DNA of 64,000 bases from Linepithema humile. Taxonomy: Eukaryota > Arthropoda > Insecta > Hymenoptera > Formicidae. The position numbers and the translations under genes were made by a program. The stretch is taken from assembly GCF_040581485.1 (NCBI RefSeq), contig NC_090132.1:15568146-15632145 (forward strand), read 5' to 3'. Shown piece by piece: positions 8,316-22,430 of the stretch (its first letter is position 1; each line of letters starts with the position of its first letter). The notes beneath the pieces were generated by a model that saw only the letters and a list, made by a program, of their open reading frames with translations, was not told the origin of the DNA and ran no database searches.

Positions 8316-10659
8316 TACTTTTACAAATCTTTTGAAAAATTGTTATATAATCGATACCTATTAGAAGTAAGAACATTCTACAGTCACTCGTTATCATGTT
8401 ATGAAAAAAACATTCTTTAACCGTTACGATCATATCATGTTGGTGCTATTAGCATTTTTTAGCTAATTTATTCTATCTTTAAATTTACTCCTTACCGTTG
8501 TTATAGATTTCTTTATTTATTCAATATTTAAGCAAGTATCTGTTACTGTAAGCACATTGATGATAATTCTATTTTAATAATCCAACTAGTCACTTTTTGA
8601 CGTATTAGCTCCTTAGCTTTTGAGTTTCTAATATGTATATTGCATTTCCATTATGCGAGAAATAAAAGCAATAGCATTTTGTTACCGATCAAATATGCTT
8701 AGTAATATCTTTATATTTTTGACAATTTTTAGTATTTATATGCTTAATTGCTTTTCAGCTATGTGTAACAGCCAATGTGTATTTTCTCGACTAAAACCAG
8801 ATTTGAACTAACGTCGAGAACGACTGTCACTTATTTCAGAAGCACGAAGTCGTTCGTGAAGTCGTTCTCTTTTGGACACTTTATTTACTCTTTTGGGCAC
8901 CTTATTTATAAGTCGAGATTAAATTTCAAATAGATGCTCTGCTCGCGTAATTTATACATGCTTGTTTTTATTATCACTCGCTAAGCTTCGCACACTCGGC
9001 TAAGCAGCTTAACGCTATTCTGATTAGTGGCCACCTGCGGACAAAGCTGCGGGCGGGAGATACTATTTTTTCAGGATAAAAAAACTGACATTTTTTGCGT
9101 TTCACGTGCTCACGTATCTCCCGCATGACGGCTGAGCGTCCCAGCGGATGCTAGGAATTTCAGCGATTAAGCACGACTATTATTCCTCCTCGTTACATTT
9201 CTCATTTCATTTACATGCAAATAAGCGGCGTAAACTACAAATTTTTATTGGTTAAAAGAAAGCGTTCGTTCTGTGATTTAATCCTGGATAAATGAATATT
9301 TACTTTGCGTAAACTATAGTAAAAGTATAACAATCGTTGCCGAAATTAATAAGTTTGTTAGCGATACGATCAATAACTAAAAAGATATTTGACTTTGAAC
9401 AATCTTGCTGCGTTTTCAAAGTGACGAAAATTATTTTTATTACGAGTTCCAGTAATTTCAGCAGCAGTTTTGCTTAGTTTTATAGAAGTTACAAAGATTA
9501 TATTTTAATAGACAAAAGAAATTGAATTAATTACAATAAAAATTGGTAAAATTAAAAACATCTACTATTTAAAGTCAAATAATTCTTTAATTATTTATCA
9601 AATCAGTTTGATCTAATAATAATCTTTATAATTTTTAAAATACTATTCAGAATTGCTAAGATTAAAAAAAAATTATCCATATTTTTTGAAAAATAAAACG
9701 AGATTGTTTGGAATTATCATACTAACTTCACACACCCAACAATACAAATATTTAGAATTTTAATTAAAATTGTAACATTTTCAAATTGATAGATTGCATT
9801 GTAGTTGCTTGATTATTAGTCACAAATTTATCACATTGTTAAATGTTGTAAAATAACATCTTTAGCAGCGCATCTCAATTGTTTTCGTTTCAAAGCGTGC
9901 TAATCATGCTGAAGTGACGTACCATTGTACGGACGAAGGTATTGCAAGAAGGTAGTAAACAGATGGTGCCCACCCTATTATTATTGTTTCTGCAGAATCT
10001 AACGAATGGTTAATTATCGTGCCGCGGCAACAAGAATGCGTTATTGTTTGCAAGTACTGAAAGGATGCATCCAGAACAGAAGGCCGATTCAGGATACAGC
10101 GGATGAGAGAGTAGACAAGAGTGGCAGGGTGAGATAAGAGAACAAGAAAAAAGAGTAAAGGGAAATAAGGGAGAAATGTTTTGGAAATTTCGGAGGCGGT
10201 GAAGGAAATCGAAGCGAAGCGGCGGTGAAGGAAGAAGACGAAGGATGGCAGAGAGGTCCCTTGCGTGCGCAGGAGAGAGGATTCATTTTCTCTCTCCTTT
10301 TCTCTTTCTTCCCCTCAAGCCCTCGTTTCCCGGCTCATTAGTCTCAAAATGGCGTCTAATCTGATTTACACGGCTTCTTCCCATGGTTCGCGGAACACGG
10401 CGGAGAAGACCTTCGATTACTTTTGAGGTGGTGAGCGACGACGTAGATGCCACGCGCGCCCTTACTTCGGAGAAAGACATTGCTCGTCCTAACAGAAGTT
10501 CTGAACGAACGAATTATCGGATTAATCGCGTATTCGCTCGCCTTCAAATATGTAGGATGTGTCTCGCGATCTCGAGGGCGGAAAGAAATGGGAACTGCGC
10601 CACTTGTTCGCAGTTAAATAATATTTGTTTAATAATATTAATAAATTAATAAATTAATT
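8316..10659. other. AT-rich intergenic spacer, one GC-rich patch
   Basis: Mostly AT-rich with no coding signal. A small inverted repeat GCGGGAGATAC / GTATCTCCCGC (about 9049-9059 and 9114-9124) may be a degenerate element. The GC-richer patch at about 10080-10600 gives several overlapping ORFs on both strands, none with domain or splice support. Confidence 0.5.
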
Positions 10660-10790
10660 TGTGTAATATTATTATTCTTCCGATACCAATTATTATTTGG
10701 AATAATAATATTATTATTATACTTCCGATACAAATATTATTATTATTAATAATATAATATTATCATTATTCCGATACATATTGATTCTTC
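10660..10790. repeat. About 45-bp AT-rich tandem repeat, three copies
   Basis: TTCCGATAC recurs at 10678, 10723 and 10769, each followed by ATT/TAT-rich sequence. The period is 45-46 bp. Confidence 0.6.
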
Positions 10791-11216
10791 ACGTCTCGTT
10801 AAGCTGAATCGTGTGGGAAAAATTACGACAAGATTATGTAGTTAGACAGAACGTTCATATTTTGAGTTGCACGATTTAATTGTAGTTTGAACCCGTAATT
10901 ACTGTGTCTGACGTAATATATGTAGCGATTACTGCCGCAGATCCGGTTATTATAGTTTCACGAAGTTTCTACTGCCAAGAACAATTAGTAGAACATGTCG
11001 GTAGTCAAACGTGAAAACTATTTTTCCTTTCAGCAAAAGATTTAATCGATGGTGTATCCGTAGCCTGAATCGCTGTCGTAAACACATGGCAAGTTATTAT
11101 CGATCAAATAATAATCTACTGTAATCTATTGCAATATTCAACAACTGCTTTTTAAACTTATAAATTATATAATTATTTTGCAGCTGACTTCAGACTTGTC
11201 GAATTAGAAGAAGTAT

Positions 11217-11637
11217 ACACGGAAAAAAAAGTAGTGTTAAATCAAAGCTTATATACTCAAATTAACGCGTTCATTGTTTCGTATATACGCAACAATTTAT
11301 AATCTTCCGACAAGAATTTAATAATCTTAAATTTTAACAATACTATAGTCTTATTTCCATTTTATAATGATCACTTGAAGAATACAATATTTAATTTTAC
11401 TCTAAGAAAATTATAATCTTTTATTTGAAAAATATGTTATTTTCTATCCAACATTTTTTCTTTTCCATTCAAGAAAATTATTCTTAAATAATAAGAATAT
11501 TTTTTTCTTGGTTGAACTATATAAAATGACTTCATTCAAGCCAGTTTTCTTCGTTTAAAGCAATATAATCTCATTTCAAGATTTTCATGTTAAAAATAAA
11601 GATATTTTTAAAATAAGAATATCTTTTTTTTCCGTGT
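11217..11637. mobile_element. About 420-bp element with ACACGGAAAAAAAAG termini
   Basis: ACACGGAAAAAAAAG at 11217 is mirrored by the CTTTTTTTTCCGTGT-like right end at about 11621-11637, both preceded or followed by TA-containing sequence. The interior is AT-rich with repeated TTTTCTT/AAGAAAA tracts and no ORF. Short-TIR MITE-like; superfamily uncertain. Confidence 0.5.
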
Positions 11638-11639
11638 AT

Positions 11640-14600
11640 TATGAAAGATATGTGTGCTTTTTTTTCTTTTTTAGTTCACAATTGGATAATTCGATATCAA
11701 GAGACTTTTTTTTATAATGTTACTGTTTATTATGTTTATTCATCAATTCTTGATAAAGAGTCTGAAAAGATTCTATATAATTGAAGACCGTGATCTGCGG
11801 CCAGGCACGTCCGCATTATTGTTCCCTTTTATGGGATTCCTTTTCGTAGATAACTCCACACGTTCGTAGCCCTTCTATCCGCCTTTTCTTTATTTTACGA
11901 GCTTTACTTTCCTCGGGAGAAATAGAAGCAACACAGATAGATAGAGATCTCCTATCCGCTAATTGAATTGTCGTCACTAGAAGAAATTGCTACTTACGCA
12001 CGTGAAATGGAATTTTTCAATCGTTAACTAGATGTTTCTTCTTTATTTCTTTTTCTTGTTTCTATAAAATACAGTGAAGCGTAAATTTCAAAAGCTAGCA
12101 CGCGTAAGCGTATCAGCTAATTTACAGGCTAAAGCTGGGAAATGAGTCAAGTCGAATGAATTATATGAATTTTAATGACAATAATCGATAACAAAGAAAT
12201 CTTACTTATATTATTCTTAGAGATAAAAATATTTAAGTGTCAAAAACGGCCAAAATATTTTCATTTTCTATCGTCTACTTACTCGGGACATTTTTTAGCA
12301 TCATTTTATTTTGCCTTTATATCACGCAAGTAACACGTTAAAATAATGCTTTGAAATACGAACACGATTTTGCACGGAGAGCGACGAGTGACGATAAAAA
12401 TATTCACGTCGTCGCAATTCGAAAGTGCAACAGTGTTCTTCGCCGCGAAACATGTATCGCCAACCATTTAATTCCGCAGACATCATCGGCGAACACGGTT
12501 CTAAGCTTATTAAACAAATTTCCCATGATACAAACGGGAACGACCATTAAAACCCTATCCGCTTACGCGCTCCTCGTTTAACTAACGCGCGCAACAATGT
12601 GCGAAGTATTAAATATTCACACACAGAGACGAGAGAGAGAATTAACTGCGCCCGCCCGCGCGCGCCTTCTCTCTCTCCTCGATTGTAGTTTCGCAAACTC
12701 ATCGTCGATTGTCTATCGGGCGGTGTACGCCGCGAAACGAGTCTCAGTTATCACCGTCGTCGGAATCGACGTATTCTCCCGAGGTGCCGCGCGAAATTGC
12801 CGTGAGGGAATTGGCCCGGCGGTGTCGCATCCGTCACCATCGCGAAGAGACGGATCTCTCCGCGGATTTCACCGAGCGCCTGAGTTTTCACGCCGGCTTG
12901 CCAGCTACGCCACGGCGCTGTCTCATTGTCAGTGTCTCCCTCACACCTCTATTTTCGTCTAATTAAATCGATCTCGCGTCCGCTCGAAAGCAATATAACG
13001 CAGAAAGAAATGTAAATAGACATTCCTGCACGGTAGAAAAATTCAAAAGACGCTTGAAATATTCACAAGCTTAGCGCGTGTTTCTGCTTCACGATTTTTA
13101 GACATTAATTTTGAGTGGAAAATGTCTCGATATGGATACCGTTATCGTAATATTTTGTTATCGTAAAATATTTTATTTGTATTTTATAAAGTCCTTTCTT
13201 CAGCTTCTTTTTTTGAACTCGTTCATGGTCGCATTCTTTAACGCGACGCTTCACGGGATTCGTGCGGCGCGACTCCGTTCAGCAGCATTATTATCTTGAA
13301 ATTATCGTCCGCGCGCGATGCAATGCAAGTTATGCCGCGATCATAATAAGACCACGGAAGAATGTGAAACGCTCCAACGGAATGCTTATTTCCATTGAAT
13401 TAAACATCGAAACGCGTGACAGGATCGCTTCTGAAATGATTATCGCGACGGTGACAGATAACGACATTTCATTGAATTATTGTTGATGCTTACTGAATCA
13501 AATCGACAGGTATATATATGCGTCATCTTGTCTATATTATTAAATCTAATTCCACGTCTTCCACGTTTAAATACGGATTTACAAGTTTATTTTAAGCTAT
13601 TTTACGTTTCATAGTCTCGAGACAATGAAAATGATATTGATTTTTTGTCAAAGAACTCCGTACAAAGCAAATATACACTCGACCTCTTGTTTCTTTTTTT
13701 ACATCTGTTTTACAATCTATTTATATATTTCTTCTACTTATGTTTATTTGTCTACTTTATCAATGTATCTCTTATTTCATCTTCTTTTTATACAAATAAT
13801 ATGAATGTTGGTCAAAAATTACTTTTCTTGCGTTTTAAAAAAAGATTCACAATATTTTTTTAGAACATACAGTTAATTATTTTACAATATGCTATTTTGC
13901 TCCGAAGACGCGCACTAGCTTTTTCGGAGATATTTTTCGCCTTTTAATTGACAGAACGTTTTATCGAGCGAGGAAGACTTTTATCATATCTACGTTCATC
14001 GCTATTTTTTAGTTTTTTTATTCAGTATTTGCAAGAATGTACACGTATATAAAAATACGATTAACACACTACTATGCGAAAATCAGCAGTTTGCGCACCA
14101 GATTTCGCCTGTTTGCGGACCAGCGGTGCATCGTGAGACCCGCAAACCGCGACGTGTGCGCACATACCTACACGACCGTATACGTGTAATAATTCAACGC
14201 GCCGTAATAACGAGTTGCTAACTAGCTAATGAATAACCGGTGGAAATTAAACAGCTCGCTAATCGAGTTTCCAGTCCGAGCTGTTTGCGGGCTCTGATTG
14301 CCCGTAGCGACGAGGGTCCCCGTAAGTGAAGATGAAAAAAAAAGGACTGTTGCATGGCGATGCGCGATGCCGCACGAGCGCGTTTCGAATTTGAGGGACA
14401 AATTTAGTTTCGTTGTTTCCTCAACGATGCGGCCTTCGAAACGGTTGCGTGAATTGTATCGCGCCGAGATCGCCTCGCAAATATTGCGCTGACAATTAGT
14501 ATCGTCTCGAGGAAAAGTGGGTGGTGCCGCAGCAAGGTATTGAAAGGACAGCACCCGTTAGTCTCGGTGAATGATAGTCCGGCGCGTCCTCCGCTTGATC

Positions 14601-14655
14601 AAGTCGCATTCGCATTGGACAAGTCGGCAGGAAATTAATGGACTAGATAGATGTT
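11640..14655. other. Spacer with CpG-rich islands
   Basis: AT-rich spacer alternates with CpG-rich stretches at about 12340-12970 and 14080-14650. The first contains an 85-codon GC3-biased frame (12709-12966, +), discussed as a candidate in the findings. No recognised gene. Confidence 0.5.
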
Positions 14656-14680
14656 CCTCTCTCTCTCTCTCTCTCTCTCT
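14656..14680. repeat. (CT)n microsatellite
   Basis: Uninterrupted CT dinucleotide run of about 12 units within a CpG-rich stretch. Confidence 0.9.
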
Positions 14681-17600
14681 TTCGGCTAACGAGATCACCT
14701 TCGCCGCCCTCTTTAGCTCTTTTCGGTTACACTTCGCCGATATTTTCGTTCAGCTCGGCCGTGATTTATTATGTAGCGCCGTTTCGTTCCGTTTTCGAAA
14801 GCGCAAAGTCTTGAGCACGCAGGACAAACACGGAGATCAATGTTATTATGAAGTACTTTTAAACGACAATATAAGTGAAATGCGCACGTGTAGCTTTTTA
14901 GAAAGCCGCAGAAAATTTTACAGTTCTGAAGAAACTAGCAATTGACTCTTGCTGAATGATTTTATTTTACTCGTGTGTTTTAATATAGCTGAAAAATTAA
15001 TTATTGAGAAGAATTTAAAGCCAATTTTAAAGTTTCCTTGATTTTATAGTAAGAAAATGTATTAATTACACGAAGCAGTCCGTCAATCCATCAATCTCAC
15101 GCTCCAAATCATAGCACAGTTGGGACAAGGATTGTCTGTAAACCTCAGCATGTTTAGCGGCTAATAGCCAAGCTAAATCTTGCCCGTTTATCGATCGGCT
15201 ATTATCGGTTACAATCGTGACGTATAATCTTATACCGACTTAGTGGCGGCGAGACAACACTGATCGATAACAATTGATTAACCCTCTCTATTAGCGCGAT
15301 GTTGATCCTGAGGGCGCGTGGTCAGCCGAAATGCGGGCGAATTCAGTTTGCGAGCACTGCGCGCGAAGTGCTTCATTTTCGGGAAGAAACTTGAATAGTT
15401 AGCGTGAGCATATTTCTGACTTGCTAACCGTGTTCGTGACGTACCTCTTTGGTGCTACCGTCGCTCACGAGATGATTAATGACATGGCAAGAACGGCTGT
15501 TACAGTTTATTGGAAACGGTCTATCGATGATGTATGCGTGGTCCGCGAGCGCGGGGGAAATCTTGTTCACTTCGCGTACAGCTGCGAATAGGGTGAATCG
15601 TCATTAATGTCATCATGAAACGGAATATCGAGGAAAACCAACTAAATCCTTTGACGCCGGATGCGACTTTAACACATAAATCTACATTCGTGAGGAAAAT
15701 TTCATGTATTTGTATTCACGGCACTGCTGTTTACCTTTTAAATCTGATTTGTTTGATTATAAATATTGCGCACATTGTAATATTAAACTGGGTACCAAAT
15801 ATCCTTCGAGTTTGCACTGAATTATTCACATACTTATAAATCTTTTCATCTTGTTGAATTTTTTCTGCAAAAATTTATCATAAAACTAGTCGATAAATAT
15901 TAATCTGTATTTTTTTTAAATTGCATATTTGACTTTAGAAAGTTTTTATCGAGCAATCGTGCGACACATATATTTTGTTTACAAATCCAACTTGTTATAA
16001 ATTGAATGATTTTCCTTCAGGAATTGATAATTGAAATATTATCGCCAAGTCATGAAAACAATAAACGCCTCTGAGGGCGAAGTAATTGATAATCTGAAAT
16101 AGAATTTAATTGAGATCAGCTGTCTATATCCGCCGTCAATCGCTTATTAAAAACAATTTCATTACTAAATAAATCTGATTTGCCGCTCATTCAAGGCACA
16201 GCCTGAGATTACCACCGCGTCTTCGATCGAAGCTAATTATTTTAACCAATTAATTTGGCTCGCATAATTGTGGATGTATTAATTAGTTGCGCCGTCTTCC
16301 GTTCGTAAAATCCGACTACGGATTCGCGGAAGTTCATTTCTCTGAAATATTTCTCTGCCTTTCTACAGTTAATTGACTTTCCCGAGCTGTTTTGCGGCCG
16401 AAATAGATCTGCTGCAAAGCGGAAGTTGAAATCAATATAATTTTATAAAGTTTAATTTTTGATGTTATAAACTCATATAAATCCATTAACAAATGCATAA
16501 TAAATTACGAGAGATTTGTATTGTACGCGAATATGATATTTTGATAATATGACGTTTGGTCAGAAAATTTTCTACTATGTATTATGTAACATGCTCGGTA
16601 TAGAATCCAGCTTAATAATATTTAATAAAAACAATATATAATTAAAATGCTAATTGTTTATAAACAGTAAACTTATTTTTATCTATCTTAGAATTTTTGT
16701 ATCACTTTTAATTGTAGTTTATTTTGCTACGTATTATTGAACCTTTTATGTCGCTTGATTATTTTCTGTTATACAAATATGATGTTACACATTTGACTAT
16801 TTTACTCTTAATATTAATATCAATGCCATTATATTGGTTATGGTACATCGGTTGTAATCATTTTAATAGAAGTTGTAACAAAGTTTAACTCGATTCAGCT
16901 GATATTGGCAAGCGCAATCAATTGTGTTAATTATAACTATGAATTACACGCGATCAGTCAATACGACAATTAATTGTCATGACAATTAATTAAGCAGCTA
17001 AATTGAGAAAGTGTATAAACGGAAAATATTTGTCATCAATGAGACGTGATTAATGCAAACTTCATTAAAACTCTTGCTGGATTAATTTATTGGATTGTAT
17101 TGCAAAGATTTTCATCTCTCTTCTCAATCACATTTTCAAGCCACGTTTTTCAGGCCTTTCTTCACTTTCAAGAGCTCATTAAATATTATTTTCGCATAGT
17201 AGAAAGGATTTATTGTTTCTTATGCACTGTTCGAGATTCAACTTTTGCATAGCTGCTCCGATAGAGAACGATCATCGAAAACTTCCACTCTTTTCCGCAT
17301 TTTATTGTTCTCCCTTCTCTCTCCTTCATTGTCATTCGTATTCATCCGTTGCCGCGCCATTATTATCGCCGATTCGGCCATATCGTGATTCAATAGATTT
17401 ACTCAAGATTAAACTTTGTCAGAAATTATATAAAACTTTAACAGCTTGATAGAACTCGACGTAAAAAAGTGCGCCTTTAGATTAAACGTTATTATTTATA
17501 CCGATTTCGGTTACATTTGGTATTCATTGACTTTTATAAATTTATTCATTAGCAGTGTTAATTAACTCTTTAGGAAGTCAATCTTCTTTTTCGAAAATAG

Positions 17601-20600
17601 ATTTAATTCATGAGAAAATGTTTGATATAAAAATATATGTATTTCTTATATTTTGCGCTATCTCCGAAAAGAATTCTATTTCTTTTTGCGTATTCTTTTA
17701 CTTAGAAATTATTGAAGTTCTTAATTATAAATATATAAATATGCCAGATATACTAGAGAGAGAGACAAATCAAATATAATGCTTTTTTGGTCTGAGTATT
17801 ATTTTGCAGTTTGACAGAGCTTTTTGCTGTGTACTACGGTTATTCGGTTTGATCGGACGGTCTTTGTGTGATTGCTAGGAATTTCAAACGCATCGATTTG
17901 CCTTTATTGATAGCAAGTGTATATCGGCGGGCATATTCGCGACGTGTATATGGCGGCGCGAGATACAGATTGTGCACGCGGCACGTGCGCGTGACAGTTT
18001 AAGATTATTTACACGTGGCCGCCGAGAGCTCTTCCCTGCGACGCGTCGAGGCGAAGTCGCGAAAAGACGGCGTGCATAATGCAAGACCGGCATTTCGGGC
18101 CGTAAACTGACGTGCGCGTGTGCGATTATCGCTCAGATGTGATATTTTGCGTGCTTAATCTGGACCTTTATTTGACTATTCTCTGATCAATTGTTCAAGA
18201 TTGCGCCGCAACGATGAATGCAATCGATCGAGAGAACTGCTCTTTTCTGCGTGCGAAATGTTCGCGTGTGATATTTTATTGTTAGACAAGACATTTTCCT
18301 GGCGAGAAATATACTCTGAATGTGAAAATGTTCAGCGATCTTTGTAGTGTATGAATTTTCAAAATACATGGACTTATCGCCGTCGATCCAATTTTGCAGT
18401 CATTGAACATCATTGCACGTGCCATTGTCACGAAGACGCGAAACATATTAAATTCCTCGATCATTTTTCTGCCAATTCCCGGCGCTCTTCCGCGTTACTT
18501 GACGATCGTTCAATCGCTCAAACACGCCGCGGCTAAATCGCTCGTGACACGGAATTCGAACGATCTTCAGGGCGTTCTATCCACGCACGTGTCGATCGAA
18601 AGCGGCGGAGAAACTCGCGCGACTTGACAAATGATCCCACCTGGCCGTGGCACTTCTCTAATCCGTTCGGCGTCGATCCGCCTTTCCTTCCCGCCCTTCC
18701 CCTTCGCCTTTCCGCCTCGTCTTCGCGTGTGCGAAAATTTATCTCACAAGGATGCATCCCTTTTCGCGCCCGCACGGGAAAACTACTTAGGAGTCGCTGA
18801 TGGAAAGCATTTTTAGCCGCGCACACGTCTGCCGCACGCCAGACCGCGAAATTTATCATTTTCCCGGGAAATGGCAGTGCGCGTCGTGTTATCCGCGGCG
18901 ACACGCGGGCGTATGCAACGCCCCGGAGATCGATCGTTCGCGTTTAACCCGCGCTTCAGACACGAGTTATAAAACGGTTTCGCGAATTCCGGGGGGAGGC
19001 GTGACTTTCGAGAATCGCGCGGGAAATGTGATTCTTCGATATCCAAAAATTAATCTCGACCGCCAACTCGACTCGAATGTGATCCAAGCAGAGCGCACGG
19101 GCTTTAAGAGAGTCCGTTAGTGAGATTATCCATTAGTGAGATTCATTGTATCGCCGTGCGAGAAACTTCGTCGCGTCCGAATGATATATTTTAATAAAAG
19201 GACAGAATTAGAGGCGCTCTCGCGCCGTTAAAGTGCGACGGGATCTCGCCGCGTGCCGCACGACTTGTATATGTTTTCTCGCGAAGACCGCAACCTGGAG
19301 GTAGTGAGTGAACCTTGCCAAGGAAACCCTCCCCCTCGTTAGCCTTATTAGCCGCTCCGTTTCATTAGCGAAGTGGCACGATGGGGGATGGGCCTACGTT
19401 GCCGAAGAAATTTATGACGGTCGCGTTTTGTCCTAGACGTACAACTTCCCGCCGTGCCACTTACTCTATTTACTCCGCGCGCCTCGCCACTGCATCTCCT
19501 TACTTAACTTCTCTGCCTAGCGCCGAGAGTATTGGGCGCGAGTTAAGTCTGACGAGAACTAAATTTCGGCAAAGGTGCCACAGAGAGCCCCGAAAAGCCT
19601 TTCCCACGATGCACTTTTCACTCCAGCTTAAAATAATTGGCGCTTCTTGTTATCCGCGCAGAGGGAAGTTTGTCGCAAAAGATTTTTTGCGCACTCCTTT
19701 CTTAAGTTTTTAAAAAATTTTTTCTACAGATATTTAATCTCGCAAAATAATTTGATTGACTCAATTAATTTTGTTTTTTATATTTATTAATTCTTTGATA
19801 GAATTAATTCTAATCTTTGATTGATTTTGTTCCAAAAAACGCGATACTTTTTAATGTCACGGAATAAGCATAAAATATGAACAAATGCATAAAGTTTGCG
19901 TTTAGTAATATTATCAATTTAGAAGGCGATTCAAAAATTACGAAACACTCTTAAAATATCCAATTTCTAATTTCGCAAAATACGCAAAATGTATTGTTCC
20001 ATCGAATACTGTTTGTAAAAAAAGAAAAACTTGATCTGGCAACATGAAAAATTGAACTAAACGCGGTTAACCGGGTTCGGATTTCTGCAATTTCCATGAT
20101 GTAAAATGTTCTAATGCACTATTGATTCAGTACACATAATTGCTAGCACTTGCAAAGTTTCTGATTGGTACTCTCTTCGTATGTTCTTAACTTAAGCTGA
20201 AGGATCCTTAAACTTTGCCCTTATCGCCCGCGCTGTGTAGAAGCACGCGAACTTTCCTTTTATCGATAATACAGCGGAGTTCGCCCCGCTTCATCCATAT
20301 GCTTGTTGGCTCAGCCAATTATTTTCTAAATCTCGAGTTTTACATGCTTGTCCGTTACAACCCCAAATCCTCGCCCGCAAAATAAATAACGTTTGCCATG
20401 ATTTCAGCGCTTTCACAAACTACCTGCTACCTGCTGTTTCGGGGACATTCGCGTCTCATCGCAAAAGTCGTAATAATGACGCAGTTTCTTGCGTCCTTAG
20501 AAAGTTGCCGCGGAGTTTTGCGGAAGTTGTCGCGCGCGAGATTGTAAAAAGATGTTTCTACTTGCACTTAAGTCATTCATTTATTTTTATGTCGCCTGGA

Positions 20601-22280
20601 ACGCACAATGAGCGAAGTTGCACCGCACAAAAATGTCTCCTTCTATTGTTATGTTAAGCCCGTTTCAGACAATCTAAAATTCGCGACAAAATTTGAGATA
20701 AAAATTTATTTATAATTTTATGCAGAATTTTATTTTTAGAAGAAAGCGCACATTGTGTGTACACAGTTTTTTGTATTCTATTTATTAACAGAATTTTTTC
20801 ACAAATTATAAATTATTGCAAAAGTGCGCCTTTTCGTTAAATATTTATTCAGTATAAAAATGCTATTTTACTTTCACTTTTAAAATTTTATTTTTACATA
20901 TTTTTCTGCTATAATTATAAATTTGCTATTATTAATAAACGTATATAAATATTCCAGGACACGATAATATATTACCGTCTTCAATGCACCAGTTTCCGAA
21001 CAAGCAAACTTAATTTTGCAACGGGGCGTACAAGACTCATCGTGCCGCGGCATGTTCAGCCTATACTGCAAGCAATTCCATTGCCACTAACCAAACGATC
21101 AATCTCGAAATCACCGCCAGTGGAGAAGTTCAATTCGAGGGTGAGAGCGGTCGGCCCCATCATCCCTTCCGCGAGCGTGTAAACACGGCCGTTCCGCAAG
21201 ACGTCAGGCGAGTGTGATGCCCGCCCCATCTTGTATATGCGCTTATAGCAGGGCGAACTAATTAATCCGCGGCGCGATTGCAAGTAAATCGAATGCGGCC
21301 GCAGCGTTAGCCAGCGCGAAGCTGGTTTATAGATCAGGCTCTCTCTCGGAAGCGCGGTAGTTTCTGCATGCTCGTCGAGTTAAATATGCAAATCGAGTTG
21401 CACTTATGTCTTGGCTCGCGCGGAAGTTCGAGGGGCGCGTTTGCAGAGAACGCAAACACTCGCCCGCCGTGCAGTTCGAAAGTGCGCACGGACACAACAT
21501 TCTCGCGCGTAATGTTTGCGCAATTATAATCAATTCCTAAATTGGGACCACATTTCAGCCGCTGGTTGTTTGCTCGCTAAATCTTCATTCTGAAATGCGT
21601 TAGTATTTCACTTATCAGCGATGTTACAGAGTCCATATTTTACCGGTGCCTTCAGAAGCAATGAAATATACGTTTACGTTTTAGTTTTTACGTGTCTAAT
21701 TATAAGAACATATATTACGAAAGAAAAAAACGGTAGCATAAAAACGTTACAATTCTTTAATCGCGAGTTTGACTTTGAGTTCCGTCTTTTACATTTCTCC
21801 TCCTTTTGTCCATCATGTTTGCTTATATTATTAATGAACATATAAATATCTATTGGCATAATAGATTACATCTGATTTTAACATCGTCGCCATTGTGTTT
21901 ACCGTGATACTCATATTTTCATTCGATCAATTCTACACAAAATGTATATGGAAGAATTGCTCCGTTCACTTTCGTTACTAACTGCGAGCAAACGAGATTA
22001 CACGTCTGTTTGCATAATTGGCACGCGCTCGGTAATTGATGGAAAATAAATAGGAACAGTCGCCCGACTTAATTGGGACATGGGGAAAATGTCGACGCTG
22101 TTTAATTTTACCTGTCCGTAACAATTTTTCACACTTTTTTTATTTTATTCGCACGTGTTTTTAGCGAGCAAAAACGACGTTTATTTACAGGTCAAAGAAC
22201 AATATATATATATTTTTTTTATTATATTCAGCTAAAAATAGAAATAACTCCGCGCCTTTTTAACAAAATATCGACTCAAA
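14681..22280. other. Gene-poor spacer with CpG-rich islands
   Basis: CpG-rich islands (about 14690-14850, 15280-15600, 17880-19690, 20180-21530) are separated by AT-rich sequence. Many open frames of 60-120 codons overlap on both strands in the islands, as expected of GC-rich DNA. None shows a domain, a homology I recognise or splice sites. The stretch 16890-17000 is described separately. Confidence 0.5.
16890..17000. promoter_or_regulatory. Clustered TAAT/ATTA motifs (possible homeodomain-binding region)
   Basis: GACAATTAATTGTC (16965-16978) is a perfect 14-bp palindrome, and GACAATTAATT is repeated 16 bp later. Further TTAATTA, CAATTG and GAATTA cores lie within 60 bp. These are Antp-class homeodomain core sites. 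Function is inference only, and AT-rich DNA makes such motifs common. Confidence 0.25.
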
Positions 22281-22430
22281 TTACTTGTGTGCGAAGTGAT
22301 TTGGAAAAAAGAGTAATACTTTGGAAGATAAGTGATGAACAAACTTTTTTGTTGCTTCTGACTGATACTATCACCTCCAAAAATATTGCTCTTTCTTCCT
22401 GAATCACTCTGTATAATAAGTGTACATTAT
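22281..22430. mobile_element. Diverged foldback MITE-like hairpin
   Basis: AGTGATTTGGAAAAAAGAGT (22295 onward) pairs imperfectly with the stretch ending ATCACT at 22408. The arms are about 45 bp around a short loop, and weaker matching continues outward (ACTTGTGTGCGA against CTGTATAATAAGT). Confidence 0.5.

Noticed and set aside
15275..15340. TTAACCCTCTC as a possible piggyBac end
   Set aside because: No mirrored partner with TTAA found within several hundred bases.
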